From contig VZQC01009973.1 in assembly GCA_009823505.1 (NCBI GenBank), forward strand, positions 1,049,146-1,113,145: a stretch of 64,000 nt of DNA, in the 5' to 3' direction. Below, piece after piece: positions 55,736-64,000 of the stretch. The notes beneath the pieces were generated by a model. That model ran no database searches and was not told the origin of the DNA. It was given only the letters and a program-made list of their open reading frames with translations. The translations under genes were made by a program, and so were the position numbers. This DNA is from Rhizomys pruinosus. Lineage: Eukaryota; Chordata; Mammalia; Rodentia; Spalacidae. How positions within the stretch are numbered: position 1 is the first letter of the stretch; each line of letters starts with the position of its first letter.

Positions 55736-57029
55736 CCCATAGGCAAAATGCAATTAGTCCAAACTTAAGTTTCCGTAATATTTACCACTCTTAATATTAC
55801 TCAAAATTTCACAGTCCCAAACCTCTTCTGAGACTCATAGAAATCTCTTAAATCTAAGCCCCTGTAAAATTCCGAACATACAATGGAACTGAATAAGCAT
55901 TTCCATTCTTAAAGGGATGAATAGGGGCATAGTGAATAAATACTGAAATAAAACAAGGCTGAAAACCAGCAGTGCAAACACCAAATCCAGTAGTTCCATG
56001 TCTGCCTTCGAGGAATTTACTTCCAAACGGCTCAGATAGCTTTGCTGTGTAAAGCATACATCTTTTTCTTGTGCTGGTAGCACTCTTTACAAGCACTTCC
56101 TCTGGATAGATGTCTCATTGTCCTGGCATCTCAAACATCTTCTTGTGGTCTCCACTGTCAAACAGGCTTCATTTTCATGGATTCAGGAAATCATGTGTCA
56201 GTGCCTTCTTTACGCAGGGAAGCCTCTTGATGCCACAGAGGAGGAACTGACTACCCCAGTAGTCTTCTTTCTTTCATGTCACTAAAAGAACATCACTTGA
56301 ATGGCACTGCAAAGTTCAGCTGCAAGTTTGGGATGGATCCCTGTCTGCTTCCTTCACATTAGTAGTTTTTCTCAATCATGATTTTTTTCACTTCTAGGAG
56401 TAGAAAACCCTTGCAGTATTATCTTATCATAAGTTGGAAGCTTAGCTATGTGTGGTCTTGCCCTGTGGCCAGTCTTTCCATTGTTTACATGCAAATCTCT
56501 AAGTCTTTCCTTAGTCAATTTAATCTCTTTATCAAAGGGATCCTCTCCTTCAACTCATGCCATGGCTCCAACATTAGCCTTCCCAGTGCTCTTTTTGAAT
56601 CCAAACCATATTCTGAATTTATTTCTGCTACAGTTGCTGTCTTTCATTGTAGTTCTGTACAATATTCATCATTACTATCTACACCGCCATTTCTATGTTA
56701 GGTTATCTTGAAATATCCTCTGCCCAAATATTAGTCCATTGCTTCTCAACTTAAACTCAGGCAAGCTCTTTGGTTATGGGCAGACTCTGGCTAGACTCTT
56801 TCCCAAAATATCCCATTTGCTGTCTAAGTCCTTATTTCACTCTGGAACTACATTTTTCTCAGCACTACTGTCTTCCAGGCATCTACTAAAATGTCCCATT
56901 AAGCTTTGCTTACAGAATTCAACTGTTTTTATAGAAAAAAAAAAGATGCCCAAACTATTCCACATTCCTCCAAAACACCACACGGTTAGGGTCTTTACAC
57001 CCAACACCCATTCTTGGTACCAATTTCTT
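55736..57029 (+). mobile_element. Internal region between the LTR-like repeats
   Basis: About 1.3 kb without long frames. Phrases such as 'aaaatgcaattagtccaaac', 'cttctgagactcatagaaat', 'ggctgaaaaccagcagtgca' and 'gcatctcaaacatcttcttg' resemble a rodent LTR-element internal sequence that I recognise but cannot name. Confidence 0.5.
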
Positions 57030-57378
57030 TCTCAGTTTCTTAGTTACTTTACTTTGATAAAACATGGTGACCAAAAGAACTTATAAAAGGAAGAGTTTAT
57101 TTTGCTTCCTGTTCTAAAGGGGTAAGATTCCATCATAGTGAGGAGGCATGGCAGCACAGGTGGCTGGAGTATGAGCAGAATCTAAGGGCTCACATCTTCA
57201 AGCAAGCACAGGAAGTAGAAGCAGAACTCTGCTGAAGATAAGACAAGGCCCCCAGGGATATACTTCTTTCAGCATGGCCATACCTTCTAAGACATCCCCA
57301 AAACAGCACCACCAACTGGAGAAAAAAGTCTAAAACTCTTGAAGCCTAAGAGGAGTATTCTCATTCAAACCACCACAA
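57030..57378 (+). repeat. LTR-like repeat, right copy
   Basis: 'cttactttgataaaacatgg'-type start and 'ggagtattctcattcaaacc' end; parallel to the left copy and uninterrupted. Confidence 0.6.
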
Positions 57379-57633
57379 AAGCACACAAAAATACTAACGA
57401 AATAAAAGTGGTAGAGATCACATGAATAATTAAAATAAAATAGATGGCAGCACTCTGGATCCTATAGCCTTTTCAGTGGTATTAAGTCAATATCCTTAGC
57501 AACTTTATGTTCATATACTATATTGGGTAACTTAAATGCCCTTGTCCTCAATTTCAAACTTTGAAAGTTATTTACAAGGAAATAATTTTTCAGAATAACA
57601 TCATAATTCTAAAACAACTTGACTTCATACTGT
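57379..57633. other. Unassigned AT-rich sequence
   Basis: Nothing recognisable. Confidence 0.4.
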
Positions 57634-57857
57634 AAATATTTTTATTTATTTTTATGTGTATGAGTGTTTTACCAGTGCGTGTATAAGTGCCTCTGCATCA
57701 TGCAATGCCTGTTGAAATATAAAGATGGTATCATATCCCTTGGGACTAGTGTTGCAGATTGCTTTTAGCCGACATGTGGGTGCTGGGGAGCCAAACGCAG
57801 GACTTCCGCAAGAGTAGCCTGTACTTTTAACCTGTGAGGCATCTCTCCAGCCTCTGA
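57634..57857 (-). mobile_element. B3-type SINE, diverged
   Basis: 'tatgtgtatgagtgttttac', 'gtgcctctgcatcatgcaat', 'gacatgtgggtgctgggga' and 'gaggcatctctccagcct' give the inverted tRNA-derived SINE from tail to head. Confidence 0.8.
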
Positions 57858-58055
57858 GTTAATATTTAAAAATATTCTCTCCAAAGTAAATTCCCGGCCT
57901 AGGTCATTTATCTTAACAAATCTTTGAAGGTTTTATAGCAATTTTTTTTTCTGGTCCCTGTGCCCTGCTCTCGCCTCATACTGTCCACAGCATCTGGGAC
58001 CTAAGGGACCGCTGATACACAAATACACACTCCCGAGCATGCATCCTCACACAAA

Positions 58056-58061
<6 letters not shown>

Positions 58062-58099
<38 letters not shown>
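58062..58099. repeat. (CA)n microsatellite
   Basis: Uninterrupted CA dinucleotides. Confidence 0.95.
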
Positions 58100-58100
<1 letters not shown>

Positions 58101-58604
58101 CAAACCCACACCAGCCTGGGCGTCCTGTTGTCAGCACATTGATGCAGCGAGTGCTTACCCAGCAATTTATTTTCAAAACGACATATTTCAGATATAGAAA
58201 TGAATGGAACACTCCTCAACTCACAAGGCATATTAATCTAATACATAAATCTGACAAATCCATATTGAAAAATTATAATCAATAGTTATTTCTCCTAGTA
58301 GCCACGAAAGCTGACATATATAACACATTAAATTAATGATAATATATACATATATAAATGAGAAATAATTACATCAAAAACATTGAATATGCACAAAGCA
58401 TCATTTAGGTACAGTGTCAGAGGATAAAAGGATTCTCTCTGTAATATTTTACAACTATCTGTGAAAATTTATGATTCAGTACCAATAAATTTTTACGGAA
58501 ATATAATAAAGTAGAAAGATTGTATTAAGAAGGAAAATAATCATTAAATCATATGATTTGAGTTATAATGTATAATTGAAGAGAATATCTTTGCTACATT
58601 CTTA
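58100..58604. other. Unassigned AT-rich sequence
   Basis: Nothing recognisable. Confidence 0.4.
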
Positions 58605-58715
58605 TTTCATTGATTAGGAAACATAAAACTAGATACACATTTCTAATGGTCAAAATGAAAGCTAGTGGCAGAACCAGGAAATCTGGCTGTCCTAAACTTT
58701 TCTTATCATGTATGA
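58605..58715 (+). mobile_element. MIR relic
   Basis: 'gattaggaaacataaaacta', 'aaagctagtggcagaaccag' and 'gaaatctggctgtccta' follow the MIR core in sense order. Very old. Confidence 0.6.
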
Positions 58716-58716
58716 A

Positions 58717-58790
58717 CTGTGACTTTCTACAACTCACTTCATATCCCTTAGCTTATTTATCTGTGAAGGGCAGAGAGTCATCCCCAAGAA
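58717..58790 (-). mobile_element. MIR relic, opposite orientation
   Basis: 'ctgtgactttctacaactca' and 'agcttatttatctgtgaagg' match the inverted MIR phrase ('gtgaccttgggcaagtca...cctcatctgtaaaatgg'). Confidence 0.5.
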
Positions 58791-59017
58791 CCATAGAAGG
58801 ATACATTAAATGATAAGAAAACAAACTATGGGAGAAATTACTTTTAGAATTCTTAAATTCTGTTTGCCTCACAACTAGGCAAAACAAGTATAATTATGAT
58901 AGTGCATTAAAATAATAAAAATCATTAGGAATGTGATTTTTCTGCATGGGATTTTTAGAAGAATTTTAACGGGAAATGCTTTGCTTTGTTATTTTTAGTT
59001 ATGTTTATTTGTGGGTT

Positions 59018-59048
59018 TTTTTTTTTTTTTTTTTTTTTTTTNNTTTTT
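59018..59048. repeat. Poly(T) run with two Ns
   Basis: A long T run with NN at 59042-59043: an unresolved homopolymer at the tail of the next SINE. Confidence 0.9.
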
Positions 59049-59232
59049 ATGTTTTTGTGCATGCGTATGTCCATATGAGTTTAAGTGATCATGGAAGGTG
59101 GAGGTGCCAAATCCCTCTTAATGCAGAGTTGTAGTATGTTGTGAAGTACATGACATGAGTACAGTGAACTTAACTCAAGTCCTCTAAATGAGCAGTGGCA
59201 CTCTAAACCACGGAGCCATCTTTTCAGCATCT
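59049..59232 (-). mobile_element. B3-type SINE, diverged
   Basis: 'tgtgcatgcgtatgtccata', 'catggaaggtggaggtgcca', 'ctcaagtcctctaaatgagc' and 'ccacggagccatcttttcag' follow the inverted B3 order. Confidence 0.7.
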
Positions 59233-59523
59233 ACTATATTATTCCAAATCTGTGTAACTTTGGTATTTGTTGCAATATGTTATATTTTAAATGTTGTAGC
59301 TTTTCTTTAGTAATTTGTCTCATGAGAAATTGTTAGAGTAGTAATATTCTCCATAACATTGCCTGGTAAAGACTATAAAATCTATAGACTGTGTTGAGCA
59401 ATCTACATTTCCAGTTTCACTGGTCAATCATGTGATCATTAGACCACCTAGCCATCTGGTCATGTGTCCACCCCTGGAAAGGTAGGTTCACATGAAGTTA
59501 TGCTAAATACATGGGTAGAATAA

Positions 59524-59838
59524 TGTTAGGTCTGAGTTTCCCAGAATTCCAGGGAACATAGACACAAAGATGTCCACTTCCTCCAGAGGCTGTCAATCTT
59601 ATGACCTCTTCCCCTTTACCTGACGTCCTGCCCAGGGGCTTTAAAAGAGTGTACCTCAGGTGCCATCTTACTTGCTGGCTGGCTGGCCACACACCAGGTA
59701 CCCCCAGCTGCCATACCCTGGCAACTCCTGAAGTAAATATGTTCCCAGAGTGACTAAGCCACTTGTGCCTGTCTTTTATTGATGGTTTGTGCCATTATAG
59801 ATCTAACATAAGGTGTTTTTGCCAGTATAGATCTAACA
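59524..59838 (+). mobile_element. ERVL-like solo LTR with a duplicated 3' end
   Basis: Starts 'tgttaggtctgag' and ends 'agatctaaca', so the ends are inverted repeats (TGTTAG../..CTAACA). It has a TATA-like 'ggctttaaaagagtgtac' (about 59637). The end phrase 'gcca(t/g)tatagatctaacat' occurs twice, at about 59791 and 59821. No partner LTR is seen nearby. Confidence 0.6.
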
Positions 59839-60247
59839 TAAATTTGTTCCACTGTTGGAGAGTCTCAGTACTGTGCAAACTGTGGACAGTCTGTAAAAAT
59901 TAATTTTACAACCAAAGTTCTAAGGCCATTCCTTTCCAGGTACTACACACCTTGATACAGCCACAGGTGAAATGAACATATATAAATATCGAGTTACCAA
60001 TACATACTAAAAATGTTTCATATATGTCTTATACTTTGCACATGTTATCTTTAATATTTATAATAAAAAATACGTTTTACTTCCAGGGACGACATGGTAC
60101 AGTCCGAATGAAATCAATTTTGGTAAGCTTGATTTAAGTACTTCCTGTCTGAGTAGGTATGTGATAATGCCCCCACCTACTTTTCCTTCTCAAAGCTATA
60201 ATTCAAAATCTGGGGACAAGTAATACAGCCTTTATTTGAGAGAATCA

Positions 60248-60417
60248 TTTGAGATAGTCCTAGTAGTTATTGTTTTCAGACCCTTACTTATTTTGGGTTT
60301 GTTTCCTGGCCTATGTTATTGTATCTTTATAGTGGCATGGACTTCACTTGAGATAGTCCTAGAAAGTATTGTTTTTAGCCATTCTATTATCTTGGGTTTG
60401 TTTCCTGGAGTATGTTA
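60248..60417. repeat. ~100-bp tandem duplication
   Basis: 'tgagatagtcctag' (60250 and 60350), 'attgtttt(c/t)ag' and 'ttgggtttgtttcctgg' recur with a period of about 101 bases. Confidence 0.88.
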
Positions 60418-60499
60418 ATTTTTTTTTTCTTTCATGGTTTAAGTCCATTCTATTTTGAGTACTTAAATGGCCTTTAGAACTTAATGGAAAAAGTTCTTA

Positions 60500-60760
60500 C
60501 TGGATAGGTTTAATGTTAACTTCACACACCTGGGCTATGAAACCTCAATAATTACCTTCATCGGACTGGCCTATGCCCATTGTGAACAATGCCATCTTTG
60601 TCCAGATATTTCTGTATTGTATAAAAAAGGCTGAACATGAGCCAGCAACACAAGCCAGTAAGCAACATACTTTCCAAGCCTGTGCTGCAGTTACTATGTC
60701 CAGGCTCCTGCCATGACCTTTTACTATTAGTCAGAGTGCTTCATCACAGCAATTAAGAAT
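60500..60760 (+). repeat. Rodent LTR-type repeat fragment
   Basis: 'acctgggctatgaaacctca', 'gagccagcaacacaagccag', 'aggctcctgccatgacct' and 'tgcttcatcacagcaatt' resemble the 3' part of a common rodent LTR-type repeat. Family not named. Confidence 0.4.
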
Positions 60761-62215
60761 TTATTAAGAATGCTTAAATCAATGTTCAAGCTTCTCTTAT
60801 GTGTTATATAGTAATTAAAATACCAAATTCATACAACTAACCCTCTTGGAGGTTTAACAACCATACTTAAATCTCCAATTTGGCAAGAGGGATTTGAAGG
60901 GACAATCTTTTGACCCTTACCCTCTAAGGTCAGGTTAAATCATAGGGTCCTGCATGGGCACCTCTCTACATGTCCAGCGGTCTTGAAGACTCACTTAAAA
61001 GGACTTATTCCAGCCAGTGTCCTGTCAAGGGAGGAAAGTCAATATAGAGCAAAATGTCCTAATACTTCAAAGGGACGCTCTGGTGAAGCAAGACCTGACT
61101 TTGTCCTCAAGCAGATGGAACTGGTAAACAAAGCCACGTGCAAGTCCTGAGTGACCCTTAAGGACCAGAACCTCATCTGACCTTAACACCAAAACAAATT
61201 TATCTGCACTAACCATGTTTAAAACACTCCAACAGGAAACTATAATCAAAAGAAGAAAAATAAAATAACTTATATCTTATTACCAGAAAGTTAGGTGAGA
61301 GATATAATGTGCCATGCTAGAAAATACCTCAGAGATAGGTGACAGATTTATTGTGCCATGCTAGAAAATACTACGTTTTATATTCTTATGGTTAACCATA
61401 TTCTTATGGTTCTCATTCTAGAGCCCTGTGTACTAAAACTTTATTTTTTCCAAGTCCTCACAGAAGATTACAGGTCCTCTCTTCCTCTGGAGACTCAAGA
61501 CAGGGTCACTACAATCACTAATACACCCACTAGGCCCCCTGTTGGTATTGGGAAGTCCATGCACTGGTACACTCATATAATACTTAACTAGCTTATCTTT
61601 TCAGTTGCAGAGAAACTGTCCATTAACTACTAGCCACTATCAATCTGGATCAAAAACACCAGGCACCCAGAAAAGCCAATGTGGAGATCAGTCTTTAACC
61701 CTCCAGTGTGACACCTGTTCCCCCGTGACTTTGTGCCCCCCTCAAAAAGGCTAGATCTAAGAAATACTTAGTGTGTTAATGAGATAACAAAGTTTTCCAC
61801 CTTCCAGTACAGTGCTTCTGTTAGTCTGCCCCCTTTTGTGAATTCTTCAGGAAAGTTTAATCTCTCCTTTTCTTCATTTTATCCCCTTCTGAATCTCCCT
61901 TTCCCCTGACATGTGGCTGTCAGTCAGCCACGTGCCTAACTGCCAGCATGGCCTTATTGCATTTTTCCTTCCCTCCTACATGCCCCCATTATCCTCCTCA
62001 AGGCAGCGGCTGAGATTCCCAGCTTTCCTGCCCTGAGAAGTTTACTTTAAAATTCTAATAAAATGTATCTATAGCGGCTATTTGGGACCATGAGACTAAG
62101 AACCATTTAGTGGACACTCCTCCCCATTTCAAAAGTACTTATTGTGTTTTAATAAATACTGAAATACATATTGTTTGGTCCCTTGATTTTTATTTTTATT
62201 GTACTTTTTTTACTT
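60761..62215. other. Unassigned sequence, perhaps decayed retroviral
   Basis: A short tandem duplication ('taggtga(g/c)agat(a/t)t' to 'ccatgctagaaaatac', about 61292-61327 and 61336-61371) is the only clear structure. 'ctaataaaatgtatc' (about 62055) could be a polyadenylation signal. The short frames show no motif. Confidence 0.3.
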
Positions 62216-62446
62216 TTTATTTTTTGATATATTTATTTTTATTTTATGTTCCTTGAGTGCCTTGCCTGAATGAATTTAAGTTCACCCTTGTAATATAGAA
62301 CATGCAGAGGCCAGAAGACCGCTTTGGATCCCCTGGAACTGATGTAAGGTACGGTGTTTACCCTGCATATGGTTGCTGAAAATTAATTCGCAGTCCTCCG
62401 GAAGAGCACCCAGTACTGTTCAACACTGAATGTTCCCTCAAGCCCG
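62216..62446 (-). mobile_element. B3-type SINE, diverged
   Basis: 'atgcagaggccagaagaccg', 'ggatcccctggaactgatgt' and 'cagtcctccggaagagcacc' follow the inverted B3 order. Confidence 0.75.
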
Positions 62447-62454
62447 TATTGTGC

Positions 62455-63150
62455 ATTTTAACACTTCGATAAGACTGGCTAAGATCAAGAAAACAAAAGA
62501 CAGCAAATGTTAGAGAGGTTATGGGGAAAGGTGAACACTTATCCACTGCTGGTGGGAACGTGAACTCATACAACCCCTGTGGAAAGCAATGTGGAGAACC
62601 CTTAAAAACTTCAAAATGAATCTACCACCTAACCCAGCCATACCACTCCTGGGCAAATACCCACAAGACTCATCCTAGCACAATGATACATGCATATCTA
62701 TGTTTACTGCAGCTCTCTTCATAATAGCAAAGAGATGGAACCAACCCAAATGCCCCTCAGCAGACTAGTGGATAACAAAAATGTAGTACAATTACACAAT
62801 GGAGTTTTATGCAACTGTAAAGAAAAATGACATCATGAACTTTGCAGGTAAGTGGATGGAACTCAGAGCCATTATGCTAAGTGAAGTAACACTGTCCCCC
62901 CAAAACAAACAGGGAATGGTTTCCCTCATTTATGGATGTTAACACCAAATCCCCAGTTGAAAGGCAAGCTGAGGAAAGATATTGGTATACTTCACTCTAT
63001 CTGAAAGCAACTGTGCTGTTAAAATGTGAATATAAAATAGTCCCTAGAATTAACTTATCACTTATTTTCAGATATGGTAATTAATGTATATGGATGGAAC
63101 GTATGTATTCCTATTTTAGAGTAATACAGAATTAAAAAAAGAAAACAATA
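62455..63150 (+). mobile_element. L1 3' fragment, 5'-truncated
   Basis: End of ORF2 ('ggggaaaggtgaacacttat', 'ccactgctggtgggaacg', 'agccataccactcctgggc', 'tgcaggtaagtggatggaac') and the start of a type I 3' UTR ('gaaaggcaagctgagg'). It stops in a short A run near 63133, before the polypurine tract. Confidence 0.88.
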
Positions 63151-63269
63151 ATAGCACATTATCAAATTGTCAGTACTAATGTCCATTTTGAACTGCTCTT
63201 GAAAATATGCCTATGCTTTTTAGTTAATTACTGCTAAATTATATATATTTTCTTTAATTTAGTTAACAT

Positions 63270-63448
63270 GTATATATTTATGACTGTTTTGTCTGAGTAT
63301 ATGTACATGCAATGTTCACAGACTCCAGAGGAATGCATGTGATTAACCAAAACTGGAGTTACAAATATTTGTCAGACACCACGTGGGTGCTGAAAACCAG
63401 CACACATGCAGCCAACATTCTTCACTGCTGAGACATCTCTGGAGTCCC
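63270..63448 (-). mobile_element. B3-type SINE, diverged
   Basis: 'gactgttttgtctgagtata', 'agactccagaggaatgcatg', 'ccacgtgggtgctgaaaa' and 'gctgagacatctctggagtc' follow the inverted B3 order. Confidence 0.72.
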
Positions 63449-63459
63449 TGACGTTTTTT

Positions 63460-63552
63460 TGTATAATATATATGTACGTAGAATATATAATATATATGTA
63501 TATATTATATATTCTACATACATACATTATATATACACATATAATATACTAC
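63460..63552. repeat. TA-rich simple repeat with palindromic halves
   Basis: 'tatataatatatatgtata' and 'tacatacattatatataca' type runs, able to fold back. Confidence 0.8.
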
Positions 63553-63660
63553 ATTAAACTGGGTAAGGGGCAGAAAGTGGAAGTACATATTAGGAAGGGG
63601 ATCTAAATACCAGCAAATTACATTGTGCAAAATCACAGAAATTCAATAAAAATTAACATG

Positions 63661-64000
63661 CAGGTTACTTTGGTATAGACACAGATGTTTGGATGGTATG
63701 TTAATCCATGAATTACATTTTCTTCTGTTAAGTATGATGGGTCGTCCTATGGCTTATAACATCTCCTAACCATTAGAAGATGTAAGCTTGTGGCATCAGC
63801 CATGGGTTATTCCTCCAAGGAGAGAGCTAATAGCCAATTAGATTTGGGATATACAGACATATGGCTGCCACTGCTGCACAGTATTTCCAGGCAGGTGAGG
63901 TGTAGCTGGTGCTGACGGAGGAGTCTTGCTTGACTCAAGGAGACCTATATTTGCTTTATTGGTTTAGTGGCCTTTGGTAACACTCTCTGGCATTCCAGAG
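63661..64000 (-). repeat. Module fragment continuing past the window
   Basis: 'ggttactttggtatagacac', 'acatctcctaaccattaga', 'ttattcctccaaggagaga', 'tgctgacggaggagtcttgc' and 'gcctttggtaacactctc' match 46185-46550 of L1-A closely. No poly(T) or L1 tail lies at its left edge. Confidence 0.85.

Noticed and set aside
1..64000. CRISPR arrays, tRNA or rRNA genes, bacterial operons
   Set aside because: No array or RNA gene was found; the tRNA-like sequences are SINE heads, and the content is mammalian.

Overview
This is a mammalian, gene-poor, repeat-saturated window. It carries B1, B2, B3 and B4-type SINEs, L1 elements with muroid-type 3' ends, tRNA- and 7SL-derived SINE bodies, MIR relics and endogenous retroviral LTRs, so the source is a muroid rodent. 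The dominant B2 subfamily reads 'gatggcctagcggttaagag' and carries a short internal duplication, which differs from the mouse and rat B2 forms I know; I cannot place the species more closely. I see no intact host protein-coding gene, RNA gene or CpG island. One 612-base N gap (8721-9332) and two tiny N sites mark assembly breaks, and some stretches look indel-rich.

Layout. 1-3572: two head-to-tail copies of an unclassified repeat module, the second with an internally inverted block. 3573-9332: unassigned sequence, old SINEs, an Lx-like L1 3' fragment, another module fragment and the gap. 9333-11048: SINEs in an ancient L1 and an LTR fragment. 11049-23739: a two-LTR endogenous retrovirus (ERV-1, plus strand, no coding capacity seen) split by a nearly full-length L1 (L1-B, minus, 11995-19508), itself hit by a solo LTR, a B2, a B1, a module copy and an 80-bp L1 tail. 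23740-29160: unassigned sequence, an Lx-like fragment, B2/B3, a broken Fbxo11 retrocopy and a truncated L1. 29345-31440: an internal piece of Smc4 retrocopied beside L1-C (plus, 31563-35945), which keeps a 380-codon open stretch with reverse-transcriptase motifs. 35946-38612: an unclassified repeat, a module copy with a perfect 16-bp target duplication, and L1 pieces. 38613-44457: a second two-LTR retrovirus (ERV-2, minus strand) inserted into an L1 fragment. 45609-54350: a near full-length L1 (L1-A, minus) whose 3' end consists of the module followed by the ordinary L1 tail. 54685-64000: young and old SINEs, an LTR-internal-LTR unit, MIRs, an ERVL-like solo LTR, L1 and a last module fragment.

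The most interesting point is the module seen at 1-3572, 8343-8720, 18200-18503, 37014-37558, 45609-47890, 52586-53201 and 63661-64000. Several copies end in the same ~130-bp polypurine-tract tail as the local L1s, have poly(A) and target-site duplications, and two have 5' inversions typical of twin priming. Either an L1 lineage acquired a ~2.2-kb 3' UTR, or a non-autonomous element captured the L1 3' tail. Other points worth attention are the Smc4/L1 chimeric locus, a B2-head/B1-body fusion SINE, and the B2 subfamily duplication.
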